A stretch of 64,000 bases of DNA from Suillus spraguei (Eukaryota; Basidiomycota; Agaricomycetes; Boletales; Suillaceae): the NCBI GenBank assembly GCA_016800925.1, contig JABCPU010000191.1, forward strand, positions 61,114 through 125,113, read 5' to 3'. The notes beneath the pieces were generated by a model. The model saw only the letters and a list, made by a program, of their open reading frames with translations. It did not search any database and had not been told where the DNA came from. Positions 11,593 through 22,879 of the stretch are shown piece after piece (within the stretch, counting starts at the first letter, position 1; each line of letters begins with the position of its first letter). The position numbers and the translations under genes were made by a program.

Positions 11593-12258
11593 ATGTCCCC
11601 CAAACTCTCTACCGTCTTCGGCAACTGGCGCAAGGCTTCCATATCCTCAGTTGATATTGATCTCGAGGCACAAACTGTCACCGGTACACACGCCTCCTTC
11701 ACTCTTCCTGCTCCCACCCAGGCAGCTCATTCTCCTGCTACGCCTACGCACACACCTCAGCAACGCGACAACACCACAGACCCCATAGATGACTTTTTCG
11801 GTGTCACTCGGGCGACTCGCGAGAGTCGCCATGACTCATACGTCGCTCCTAATCGCATTTCCATGACTTTGGATGGAGAAGCACCTCCACCATATACGAG
11901 TACCACTGAACCTCCTGCATATAACTCCACTTCTGCGGAACCTGTGACGCTTGCTATGTATCTATTCAAATTCGGATTTTGTGAGTATACATTTATTTTG
12001 CACTTGTCTGATTTTTCTGATCGAAACTTTCGCAGTATTCCCACCTTTCTGGGTACTTGGAGCAACCATTCTGCTCTCGCCACTCAAGGCCCTGACGACT
12101 TTGAACCAACAAAGTCTGAGAACGAGCGTCAGGAGTTGATCCAGATCATAAGAGATGCTGAGATCAAGTGGGCTAAAAGATCTGCTTGGGCACTCTTGAT
12201 CTTCCTCGTTGTCATTGGCATTATCGTTGGGGCTATCATCGGTGTCTTGAGATCATAA
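11593..12258 (+). CDS. Small tail-anchored membrane protein with two PPxY motifs
   Basis: Exon 1 (11593-11980) encodes a Ser/Thr/Pro-rich cytosolic-type region with two WW-domain ligands, PPPYTS and PPAYNS (about residues 97-110). A standard intron (GTGAGT 11981 to CGCAG 12035) joins it to LFPPFWVLGATILLSPL, a hydrophobic stretch. The expected remainder, DDFEPTKSENERQEL and a C-terminal membrane span (ALLIFLVVIGIIVGAIIGVL), is in another frame starting at about 12085, so one base seems to be missing near 12086. Retaining the 55-bp intron also gives an open frame to 12258 but loses the hydrophobic block. PPxY proteins with membrane anchors often act as adaptors for Nedd4/Rsp5 ubiquitin ligases; that role is inference from the motifs only. 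Confidence 0.6.
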   Translation: MSPKLSTVFGNWRKASISSVDIDLEAQTVTGTHASFTLPAPTQAAHSPATPTHTPQQRDNTTDPIDDFFGVTRATRESRHDSYVAPNRISMTLDGEAPPPYTSTTEPPAYNSTSAEPVTLAMYLFKFGFCEYTFILHLSDFSDRNFRSIPTFLGTWSNHSALATQGPDDFEPTKSENERQELIQIIRDAEIKWAKRSAWALLIFLVVIGIIVGAIIGVLRS

Positions 12259-12703
12259 ACACTCGACACATGCCCGCTCTTCTCCCCTACGACTATTTCA
12301 TTCGCTCAAAGACAGCATGGGACCACTTCATTTCCGTTTTCGTATTTCATTTCAACGTCCTGAAGGTGGCCTCAGGTCATAATCACCTTGAAACTAAAAT
12401 TATTTGTATCGGAATAACTTGCTCACGATATTCGCACTCACGAATGCGACGAGTAGTATACTGTAGCATATGTTCGTATTTATGACTATATTATGATAAG
12501 CACGCTAATAAAAAACATTGTTGTGATGTCGTGTATGTTATTTCCGGCAAGCGCCGTCGGAGAATAAATCATCAATTATGGGAATCCAGACACTTAGTTT
12601 GCAAAAATAATTTTAAGCCTTGTTCGTTCCCTCAAAGCATCCGCTCGTTAAAACTCAGTATCCTCTGTCTTTACACGCTTCTTCCACACCAAAAGATTCC
12701 ACC

Positions 12704-13421
12704 ATGTTCCGCCGTCTTACCCTCGCATGCGCCGCTTTGGTCAGTGTCGTGTCTGCACAGTTGGCCATCACGTCTCCTGGTACCAACGACTGGTGGGGTG
12801 AGTACCTAAAATCGCGGCTACTGGACGTCGCAATGCTGATATGACTGAATGTGTAACCCCCTTAGTCGCGTCGTCGGCGAACACACTCGCGTGGACATGC
12901 AATACTTCTCCATACCAGAACTTCACCATTCTGTGCGCACAGTCCCGTTTGTTGCGCGACAGAGCCCGTTCAACTGACACATTTTTTGTAGTCTCGCCAA
13001 CTCGAACTCTGCAGTCCTCAACACGCCCCTTGCCATCATTGCAGTTCAAGAAAACTATGACTGTTCTGAAACCATCACCCAGCAACAATCCGCCCAACCG
13101 GCTGGCACCGGCTACACTATTCTGTTTGCCAGCACTCTAAACTCCACTGACGTGCGTCAACGTTTCTCAGGCTCATTTACAAATTATATTAATCGTTGTT
13201 TATATCACATAGATCTACGCTCAGAGCGAACCTTTCGAGATCAAGGCTCTTGGTTCGTCTTATCCCACCACCACCTCCAGCCCAGGCAGTACTTCTACTG
13301 GGACTCCTTCCGGCAGTGCTGGGGCTGCACAAGCCACCAAATCCGGTAGCGCCTTTGCCGAATATGCTCCTGTGGCATGAGCATGGTCGCTGCTCTTGCT
13401 CTTGGCTGGATCGTCGCCTGA
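12704..13421 (+). CDS. Small secreted Kre9/Knh1-type, Ser/Thr-rich, GPI-anchor-like protein
   Basis: A cleavable signal peptide (MFRRLTLACAALVSVVSAQ) is followed by LAITSPGTNDWW, WTCNTSP and a domain ending IYAQSEPFEIKALG, the pattern of the Ser-Thr-rich GPI-anchored family (PF10342-like) of fungal walls. Exons: 12704-12797, 12866-12932, 12992-13151 and from 13213. A Ser/Thr/Gly linker (TTSSPGSTSTGTPSGSAG) comes next. The frame stops at TGA 13378-13380, but one frame over a hydrophobic tail MVAALALGWIVA ends at 13419-13421, just what a GPI signal would look like. A one-base deletion near 13375 would explain this. Either the protein is now secreted without an anchor or the base is a sequencing error. 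Confidence 0.68.
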
Positions 13422-14103
13422 TGTCGTTTCCGGACCTGGACTCTAATAAGATATCCCTTTGTTTATTATATTTTCTTCTTCAGGACCACACTTTGTGGAA
13501 CATATAACCGCCTTTGGAATGTCAGTTTTCTCAGTTTTACGGCTTAATGTGCAGCGTGACGATTTTGGACGTTGTGGTTTAACACATTGTTGTTTTGCTA
13601 CTAGTTGGATGGCATTATGAACTTGTTTCAGGTCGTGCGGCCTGATTATGCAGTTGTTGAATTCATGGTCCACCATTTACCGTAGCTTCAAGCTTCAGGA
13701 TGTGGCAAATTGATCATGACATGTTATGGGACTTAGGTCCATCGTGCGGACAAGGATCACCGGTAACATTAGGTACAAGACTTGGTGTCTTTACGTTCAC
13801 TATAGCCTAATGGATCTAGATACTTTGTTTATCCAAAAAAGGTATACGGCTTCGTTGCGTATCTGTGGTTACGAGTTCATCAAAAAGTCAAGAAGTTCAA
13901 ACGACCAGTACCACATATACACAATATAATTAGCTTCAAGTCCATAATTTAGGTATGGTCCACGTTATCATCGTAGGGCAAGCCCAAGGATAACAATAAA
14001 CGAGAAGTTTCTACATACTTGTTGAACACGCTAGAAGAGCAGTTTTTTAACTTCCAACGGGAGCCTCTGCCACTTCGCTTCCAAAACGAAATTCAATACC
14101 AGC
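13422..14103. other. Intergenic region before the DUF6533 cluster
   Basis: No gene was recognised. The last 100 bases (about 14030-14103) match the sequence just downstream of the other DUF6533 copies (compare 23510-23580 and 32700-32790), so the duplicated unit begins here. Confidence 0.5.
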
Positions 14104-15046
14104 CTACCAATGAGAGGAAACCTCGGACTGCAGTACACTGACCCTGGTGGTAATAATGTCGATGCTGGTCGTGGCGGGGGTAGAGAAAATTCCGGTGTCC
14201 ATAGATTCGTGCAGGTTAAGCATCAGGCGAGAGATGAGAGTGACAGACATGCTGAAGGTCATACTTAGCATCGTTCTGTGTCTATCGCATTATCCACACA
14301 GCAACTAGTAATTGTGCTCAGGCTGCCTCTGGTGATATCCTTTGCAAATCGTAAGGAAATAGTCAACCTGGTGAAAACATGCAGGCATATACTCACTGAA
14401 CCACACTAAATCACTGTGTGAACGTGCGACTGAATCAATATTTCATCGTTGACTTACGAAATAGGTCAGAATGTTGGGCAAATTGACCAGTGTCATCCCT
14501 CTAAGAGAAAGCGGATCAGATTCGCTCGAATTACAGTTTCACTAGCACTCTCACGCGAAGTACATCACACCTGCGCTCGGTTTCATTCAGTGTTTACAAT
14601 ACTGGCACGACGAAAAAATACCGTCATGAAATATGACATCAAGGATATCTCTCCTGGATATTTGGAAGAACCGCGGCAATCCCCTAGTCTTGCAAGCCTT
14701 GAAGACTGTGAGGACGAAGATGAGTAATTCGTAGATAAACATTGCTAGCCATGCTATCCCATGACCTGCGATTGAACGATTTTGTGGCGCTATCAATTGA
14801 CATCCAGATGTGACTTAGAATGCACTAACGGATAGATCTGCCAAGACTTTTGAATGAGCATGCGAAATGATAACGGGAATGACATACGTCGTTGTTGTGT
14901 ATGTTTCATGGCAATTACCGTCGGTTGCACTGTTTGAATCATGTCCAAAAGATCCGGCCTTAAAAGTTCAGCAGACTCCAAAGTCCAAAATGTTTCGTGA
15001 ACACGTACCGACGCCCCAGCTGCAAGAAGAAGGCTGATGATTACCA

Positions 15047-15058
15047 TCCATCTAAGCA
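15047..15058. repeat. LINE-2 target-site duplication, left copy
   Basis: TCCATCTAAGCA is repeated exactly at 21388-21399 after the poly-A tail (a thirteenth A is ambiguous). Joining the flanks restores the DUF6533 exon in frame. Confidence 0.93.
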
Positions 15059-15235
15059 ATCGCTTCTTGGACCTGAACCAGGTGGCACCCCGACTAGGAC
15101 CCCGGAAACCAACCGCCGACAACGCGCTCAACAGCGCTAAGGACGCCCAGAGGCGCCCCAGCGGTCACCAGGACACCAGACAAACCGCCAAAACCCTAGA
15201 CCAAGAACCAAGAACGAAGCAACAAAGCAAACAAA

Positions 15236-17103
15236 ATGCCAACAATCAACTCAACGAGCCCGGTCACCACGACAACCACAGGTAGGGCCAACCGACGGAC
15301 AGCAGCTGATAAACCTTTGCTTTCAACCAGTAGACCCATACAAGACCACATATCGGGCACAGGAACGAAGACAGATGTTGTCAACCTGAACACAGCACGA
15401 AAAATCTTGTCCATGCACGGTCTCGTAATGCCAACAGCCGGTAGCATGTTGCAATCAATCTCGGTAGCTTTATTCGAATTTAGTATCACAGCAAATCTAG
15501 GCGCCACACATACTGACATACTACGAGCAATTGCACTAATAATACAGGAAGTCGATACGGAAATAAACACGGAAAACATCATAGAAAAAGTCAAAGCCCT
15601 AATAGGCGGACCGATTGCGACCCTAGACGAGAAAGTCGAGACATTAACAGAAACAATAGACGCGCAAAAGAAAACAATAGAGTCGATGACGAGGTACGCA
15701 CCAACTTGAAATCATCAGCGGAAGATTTGGGAAAGATAGCTGGAAACATGAAGAGCACAACGCCACAAAGAACGAGTGATGAACGGTCTGACGGACCACG
15801 AACGTTTGCAGACGCAGCCAAAACTAACATCCCTGCCCCACTAACGAAGGTACTAGCGAGAAGCGAGACACAGGCAAGGCAGATCCTAGTCGACAGACGA
15901 TCACAGCTCTTCGCCAACTCTCTGAAAGACCTAACGGAGGCGCAACTAGTAGCAAAGGCCACCTTAGCAGTGGAGCAAATGTCAAAGGAGAAAGTCGTAC
16001 TTCCAACATCAATCAACTTCATCTCAGCACGCCGTCTCCCTCATGGAGGAGTCCTTTACGAGCTCAACTCACCCGAGGCAGCAGAGTGGTTCAACGTGGC
16101 AGCAAACCGAGGATACTTCCTGGAACACTTCGGAGCGGAAATAGTGATCAAGGAGCGAACGCACAACGTTATAGTGGAAAATGTACCAGTAACCTTTGTA
16201 CCCAACAACCCAGCAGCACTAGCGGACGTCGAGAAGAAGGCGGGCTTGAAACCAAAAACGATTAGCAAGGCGCGATACATCAAACCGGAAGCAAGGCGCA
16301 AACCAGGACAACGAACAGCCCACATAATAGTGACCTTTAACTCCAAGGAGGGAGCAAATCAAGCCATCAAGTTCGGCCTGACAATCGAAGGTAAGAAAGT
16401 ATATGGAAGAAAGCTAATACCAGAACCGACCAGATGCCTCAAATGCCACTCGTTCGAAAACACTCACATGGCCGCAGAATGCCCACAGGAACAGGAGACG
16501 TGCGGTACATGCGGGGAACACCACCGAACAGCCGCGTGCCAAGTCACAGACCAAAACGAGTTCTTCTGCAGGAACTGCAAAGTGAAGGGCCACGCGGCCT
16601 GGAGTCGACAATGCCCGACGTTCACGAAGAAGTGGGATGGACACAAGAACCGCAATGAAGACGCTAAGTACCGATTTTTCCTCACAGAAGACCCTCTTAC
16701 CTGGGAACCACTAACGAGTCAAAATTTTGAAGAGAACAACGAGACAGCCCCAATATGGCAGCAAGCGACGGAGGATCATCAACCACAACGATACCCACCA
16801 CCAAGAAACAGAGCGGAACATGGACGGCCCACCAACAACAACAACAACAACCAAGAACGCGAGGAACGGAACCTCAACAACAGGAACGCCAACCGAATCC
16901 CATTGGGAGGTCAATCCCGAATCCCAGAAGCATGGCAGATGACAAGACCTCAAGCAGACCACCGAACACAATGGAAACTACCCACCCAAGAAGAGACCGA
17001 AACGCAATCAACACCTCCAAGATGGTCTAGCTCCCCTTACGGCTCCCTCCACGAACCCTACAGCCCACAAAGAGGGTGGGACCAGGACCATGCCGGAAAC
17101 TAG
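15236..17103 (+). pseudogene. LINE-2 ORF1, zinc-knuckle Gag-like protein, one frameshift
   Basis: The first 157 codons (15236-15709) and the next 465 (15706-17103) are one protein split by a one-base shift near 15685; LINE-1 ORF1 is continuous across the same point (EVRTQLNNS against EVRTNLKSS). It keeps three zinc knuckles, CLKCHSFENTHMAAECP, CGTCGEHHRTAAC and CRNC...HAAWSRQC, and an Asn/Gln/Pro-rich tail. The stop at 17101-17103 is two bases before the ORF2 ATG. Confidence 0.85.
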
Positions 17104-17105
17104 TG

Positions 17106-20100
17106 ATGGATGACGCCGACAACACACACCAAGAACGCGAAGACTTGAAAATCTGGCAGCAAAACCTTCGGAAATCCAACAACGCATGGGAGCACATGCT
17201 GAAAAACTTAAACCCGCACGTATACGATATAGCGTGCATCCAAGAACCATATCTCAACCCCGTGAATCTTGCTAACGCCTCCAATCTAAGACAGTTCTGG
17301 GACGTAATCTACCCAACGGACCACCACGCAAACCCAGGACGATCACAGACGATAATCCTAGTCAACAAGAGACTATCGAAAAACAATTGGCACATTATAC
17401 CACTCAAGTCAGCGAATGCTATGGCGATAGAGCTAACGGGGGCTTTCGGCAAGGTGCGTATCTACAACATATATAACCCCTGCGATAGCGATAGCACACT
17501 CCACTTCATGGAGAGGCACATGGTGTCTGAACGAAACTCCCAGAGACATCGCACGCAGCAGCGAATCGCTCAAGGCGACAACACTGTATATAATGAACAT
17601 ATAATCTGGCTAGGCGATTTCAATCGCCACCACCCAATGTGGGAAATGCAAATAATGTACATCTCTTCACCGCGGCGAACTTAGACGCCGCGGGAGTACT
17701 GATAAACCTTCTATCACTATATAACTTAGTCCAGGTTCTCCCCCCAAACATAGCCACTCTAGAGGCATCAAACACCAAAAACTTAACGCGCCCAGACAAT
17801 GTATTTTGTTCAGCAGATCTTGAGCACTCGTTCACGCAGTGCAGTGTAGAGTACCAGCTACGCCCAGTAGTAACTGACCATTTCCCCATAATTAGTACCA
17901 TCAACCTCCAACCAGAACGAATTGAAACCAGCCCCAAGCGCAACTTCAGAGACACGGACTGGGAAGAGTTCCGGGAGGTCCTTGAAACTAAACTAGACGA
18001 CATCCCACAGGCAACGGAAATCAAGACACGAGAACAGTTCGACGAGGCGTTCAAGGCACTCACAACAAGCATCGCCGAAACAGTAGAGAAGTGCGTACCG
18101 AAGACCAAACCATCCCCGTACGCGAAGAGATGGTGGTCGAAGGAACTGGACACCGAACGAAAAGCAACACACAAACTAGGAAGGATATCAAGAAAGAAAT
18201 TAGCGAGACGAAACGACCCAGTGCACGAGGAATATAGAATCGCACGAAACCGATTCTCAGAAAGTATCAAGCGAGCGAAGACAAACCATTGGACAGAATG
18301 GTTAGAGGAACTGACATTCACAGGAGTATGGACCTTTCATAATACGTAGCAGGCGACCCTTCCGACCAGATACACACAAGGATCAAAACCCTCCAAGACC
18401 CGAGGGCAAACAATCAGGACAACACGACGCAAGATAACACCCGAAAGAGCGAGCTACTTTACGAGGTATTCTTCAGAACGCCGCCAGACGATGACCAAGT
18501 GAACCCGGACTTCGACTACGACCCTCCAATATGTGAATTCAGACCAATCACGAACCAGCAAGTACACAGAGCAATCGCGAAACTATCACCGTTCAAAGCC
18601 CCAGGACCCAATGGGATAAGCAACGTAGTATTCATGAAATGCGCTGACCTTCTTGTACCATTCATGGCACCAATATACAGAGCTACATTCACCCTCGAAG
18701 TGTACCCGAACGAATGGAAATGTTCCTCGACGATCGTACTCAGGAAGCCAGGAAGGCCAGACTACAGTGTCCCGAAGGCATATAGACCGATAACGCTATT
18801 AGACACGATGACTAAGATCCTTTCATCATGTGTTGCCGACGATCTAACATATATTGCAGAAGAACACCATCTATTACCCCCAACCCACTTCGGCGGTCGA
18901 CCGGGACGATCAACGGTAGACTCCCTCCACCTGCTAACTAAGTTCATAACAGATTCCTGGGCGTCGAAAACAAACAACCACGTTTCCCTACTCTTCCTTG
19001 ACGTAAAGGCGGCCTTCCCGAGCGTGGTAGCAAGCAAGCTACTACACAACCTCAGAAAAGCAAGAATACCAAAGGAATATGTAGATTGGTACAAACGAAG
19101 ACTGGACAACAGAACGACGCATCTCTTTTTCGACGACTACCAGTCAAACTTGTTCAATGTGTCAGATGGACTAGACCAGGGATGTCCGCTATCCCCAATG
19201 GGCTTCATCTTCTACAACGCACCAGTCCTGCGAGTCGCAGACCCGAGACCCAGCAAAGGAGAACTGAGTCTAGGATTCATCGACGATGTAGCGCTAATAG
19301 CAAGAGGGCGCTCATACGAGGAATCAAACGCAAAGGTCAAAAACATGATGGAAAAGCAAGGAGGTGCACTTGACTGGAGCGAGGAATACAACGCTGAGTT
19401 TGAGCTAGACAAAACCGCACTAATTTGTCTTTCCAGGATACGAGTTCGAAGCACCGAAAACCCCAACAAGACAGTCCCTACGCCACGAGTACCCATCACC
19501 ATCCGCGATCACACAATCCAACCTTCGAAGTCGCACAAATTTCTAGGAATCATCATCGACGAAAATCTAAACTTCAAGGAGCAGGCGGCCCACGCACTGG
19601 CCAAAGGAACGAAGTACGCGCTAGCATGTAGCCGGATGATACGTCCGACGAAGGGAATACACGGGAAACTGATGAAAAAACTGTATGAGGGAGTAATCGT
19701 CCCGAAGATGTTGTACGCCGCAGATGTGTGGTGCGCAGGTCTAGTAGAAAAGGGGAGGGGGAAAAGGGGGAAAGGGCGAGGAGCAAGAGGCTTCGCCTCG
19801 CAGATGGCGCGAGTGCAGAGAATGGCAACCATATCAATTACGGGAGGACTAAGATCAAGTCCCACAGACATGCTAGACGCGCACGCTAATGTACTACCTT
19901 TTCAGCAGACTCTTCGAAAAGCGTGCTACAGAGCCACGCTCAGAATGGCGACACTCCCACAGAAACATCCACTAGCCAAGGGAATCAAGAACGCATACGA
20001 TTACGGCAAAGAGAGAGATTTTAAGGGGAAAAAACGCTATCCATCCCCACTGCATAAGCTGATGTACGAATTCAGGATCAACCCATCGACGGTGGAAAAG

Positions 20101-21171
20101 ATAGACCCAGTCAGACACTACCCCAAGTGGGAGCCGGATGTAGACATCCACATAGCGGAGAAGGCCGAGACAGCAAAGATAGAAGACGGACTCGCCGATG
20201 AAAACCTAAGGGCGTACTCAGACGGGTCAATGGTGGATGGGGGAGTTGGAGGAGCAGCAGTGGTCATGAGAGGCAACGAAGTGATAGGAAGCAAGAGGTT
20301 TCACTTGGGGAGCGACCGCGAGCATACGGTCTATGAAGCAGAGTTGGTGGGGATGATATTAGCAGTACAACTGCTGAAGGAGACGGGAGGAAGAAGGGGC
20401 ACCATATCCCTAGGTGTCGACAATCAGGCAGCGATAAGAGCAACCGAAGCTTTCCGCTCACAGCCAGGACACTACCTCATGGACCAATTCCACGATGATC
20501 TTAGAAGACTCATCCCTGAGCACGACGAAAGAAAACTCAAAGTCAGATGGACGCCAGGCCATGTAGGGATACCAGGGAATGAAGAGGCAGACACTCACGC
20601 GAAACGCGCCGCACGAGGCGAATCATCAGACACACGAGCCCAGCCAAAGTCGCTCCTAACCGAGGAAGGAGAACTCAGAATCCTACCAAGGAGCAAAGCG
20701 GCACTAAGACAACACTTCTACGCAAAGATCAAAAAAGAGGCCACCACCATCATGGAGAACTCACCGCGCTACACACTGCTCAAATCAGTCGACACGTCAG
20801 CACCATCAAAGAAGTTTGCAAAGAAGATAGAGAAGCTACCGAGACGTCACAGCTCACTGATGTTTCAACTCCGCACGGGACATATAGCGCTCAACAAACA
20901 CCTCAAACGAATAGCGAAATCCCCAACGGCGCGTTGCCCAGCATGCGAAAACCATGACGAAACGGTACACCACTTCATCCTAGTCTGCCCAGCATACGTG
21001 AACCAGAGAGAACAAATGAGGAAAGAAGTCGGAGCAAGACAATGCAAAATCGAGTACCTGCTGAACGAAAGCAAGGGAATGAGAGCAACGTTGACGTACA
21101 TCGCGCGCACGAGAAGATTGGAACAAACCTTCGGAGATGTAACCCCCCCAGCGGAAAAGGAGAAGGAATAG
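17106..21171 (+). pseudogene. LINE-2 ORF2: endonuclease, reverse transcriptase, RNase H; two frameshifts
   Basis: Domain order matches LINE-1: endonuclease (QNLRKS, CIQEPY, WLGDFNRHHP, TDHFPI), reverse transcriptase (LFLDVKAAFPSV, DQGCPLSPMGF, GFIDDVALIA), RNase H (AYSDGS, YEAE, LGVDNQAA, WTPGHVG) and the terminal CPAC...HHFILVCPAY finger. One-base shifts near 17645 (after HHPMWE) and near 18340 (at WTFH) break the frame; the region 18499-21171 is a clean open frame of 890 codons. If the shifts are sequencing errors the element would be intact. Confidence 0.88.
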
Positions 21172-21329
21172 AGGAAACGCGACAACAAGTCGCACAAATC
21201 ATATCAAGAGCCTGAAGAAGGCCCTAACGTCCGCGCGCAAGCCAGGACCACTGTATAGCATAGACAACCAAAAAACGGACCAAAGCATATACGAATAGAT
21301 TAGATGTACAGTAGGTAGTGTCCATCATA

Positions 21330-21354
21330 GGGCATAGCCCCAACGGACAATAAA
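21330..21354 (+). promoter_or_regulatory. LINE-2 3' stem-loop and poly-A signal
   Basis: GGGC-ATA-GCCC stem at 21330-21340, then CCAACGGACAATAAACAAGG with AATAAA at 21349-21354 and the poly-A tail. Same stem as LINE-1 but a different loop. Confidence 0.6.
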
Positions 21355-21387
21355 CAAGGATCAAAAAAAAAAAAAAAAAAAAAAAAA

Positions 21388-21399
21388 TCCATCTAAGCA
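21388..21399. repeat. LINE-2 target-site duplication, right copy
   Basis: Second copy of TCCATCTAAGCA (see 15047-15058), directly after the poly-A tail; the DUF6533 copy A exon continues from here on the minus strand. Confidence 0.93.
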
Positions 21400-22008
21400 G
21401 GCGCCTGCTGCAGCCGTAGAGCGCATAAGTCCGAAGAGATAGTATGACTGAAATTTTGAATAATTCAGTATGTGTCTTTCTCGCGACAAACTTCTAACTC
21501 ACGGCAAATCAAGACTTGTTGGGAAAAAAGTAATACTTGTCTGGCTAGCAAGTATTTCGAACAGCTAAGCCTTTGTTGAGAACAATAACAGATATTCAAG
21601 ACAAAGATAAAACCTCTGCCGAGATAATGAGCATGCCAGCTAAGTAATATGCACAACATCGTAGAAACCTTATCTGAAATGGGCAGGAAATCGCTAAACA
21701 GGTAAAATATATTGACGAGCAGGGCGACATAACGGTTGACGAAAAATAACATTGCGGAAAGTGCCTTCGGACGACACCAAATAAACGCCATTTCTTCGGG
21801 GAGGGTCGATATATGGTCGTATATCAGAATACCTATAATATTTATCAGGGTTTTGAGGCCAAAAAATGAAATGCCCCAGTACAGTTCGCCACGACATCAG
21901 CGTACAAGCGCACCAACCTGACAAATTGTGATATTAGTTGCAGCATACATAGTAAATATATGCGTTCATCACTCACACCCGCTGCGCTTCCAAGTCAATA
22001 GTATACAT

Positions 22009-22879
22009 CGCAAAGGCGATATCATAAGAAGAAGGGGTGTTGAGACTTGGGATTGACCAGAACGTTTTGATATCATAACGTCATGCTTCGTTCTCCTTCC
22101 CACATCCATCCAAGGGCTATGTTGATGTGACTGAGTGGAAACGGGCGGAACGTTGAAAGCATCCTAAATACTGATGGTGCTATGCATAGACGTTCAAGCT
22201 AGCCTAATCAGTGTGTTGTAGGCTCTAGTGCACGAATGACTCCTCAGACCCTTACTGTATGCTACAAGATAGCTATACGCCATTTCTTGCAAGAATAATT
22301 GCCACCAGTGACTATAGGATTCAATCGAGGTCCATTAAGAAGGCAAATCAGCAATTTCAGTAACACATGGACCGAGAGTAGGACACATCACTTAGCGCTA
22401 GCCTGAGCGCAAATATGCCAGTCAACCGTGACGGTCAGGAATTCAGAATAAGCATACACCGTTTTTCCATCTGTCTAGGCCCAGCTTTGTCGGTACCCGA
22501 CTTCTTTGGATCTCGTGTGGTGCAAATGGAAAAGTAGTGACTCGGATGTGCCCAGTGCTCATAGTTGACTAGAGCGATGTGGCTGTGCTACCGTGAGATA
22601 TTACATGATGACTGAATATTGAACAGCATCCCATTGTTGATGCCTCCTGAGTTTCCGCTGCTTGACATGCATAAATCGATTGATCTGTTACTATTATCAA
22701 ACGGACACTGGCACTCGAGTAGTAGTGGGGCCATAACATATCTGCTCTACTAGCAAAGAACTGTATGAAATGCAATAATAATTCTATTATCACTCATACA
22801 TATGGTTGATTATCAAAATATCTAACATATGTAAAGACGGCCCGGGAACGTTTGGTCGATTGATCCTGCAGAACTTGCA
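22009..22879. other. Promoter-side repeat of DUF6533 copy A
   Basis: No gene is seen. The sequence is alignable with the regions upstream of copy B (25141-25975) and, more weakly, copy C (34351-34870): shared phrases include GATATCATAAGA, GCTTCGTTCTCCTTCCCACATCC and CAAGGGCTATG. This marks it as part of the duplicated unit and as the probable promoter region of the minus-strand gene. Confidence 0.55.

Larger units (their letters stand above)
15059..21387 (+). mobile_element. LINE-2: full-length non-LTR retrotransposon related to LINE-1
   Basis: A 6.3-kb element with the same architecture and nearly the same 5' start (ATCGCTTCTTGGACCTGAAC) and 3' end (CCAACGGACAATAAACAAG plus poly-A) as LINE-1. 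The proteins are clearly homologous but diverged, and the codon choice differs: LINE-1 favours C-ending codons, LINE-2 A-ending codons. The poly-A run is about 25 and the 12-bp target duplication is perfect, suggesting a young insertion. Nevertheless three one-base frameshifts are present (near 15685, 17645, 18340), two of them in short A runs. Confidence 0.95.
14104..22008 (-). pseudogene. DUF6533 seven-transmembrane protein, copy A, split by LINE-2
   Basis: Read on the minus strand, exon 1 starts at 22008 (MYTIDLEAQR) with donor GTGAGT. Exon 2 carries YADVVANC and, after a short intron, LIYDHISTLPEEMAFIW, RPKALSAMLFFVNRYVALL, the conserved DUF6533 N-terminal block. The exon LRTYALYGCSRRLLRWMVI is cut by LINE-2 exactly within the RRLLRW codons (21388 joins 15058). 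Downstream are WTLESAELLRPDLLDMIQ and the C-terminus, LISRLMLNLHESMDTG, ending at TAG 14104. The family consists of multi-span membrane proteins of unknown, possibly receptor-like function, frequent in basidiomycetes. The insertion is antisense and exonic, so the gene is expected to be dead. Confidence 0.78.
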
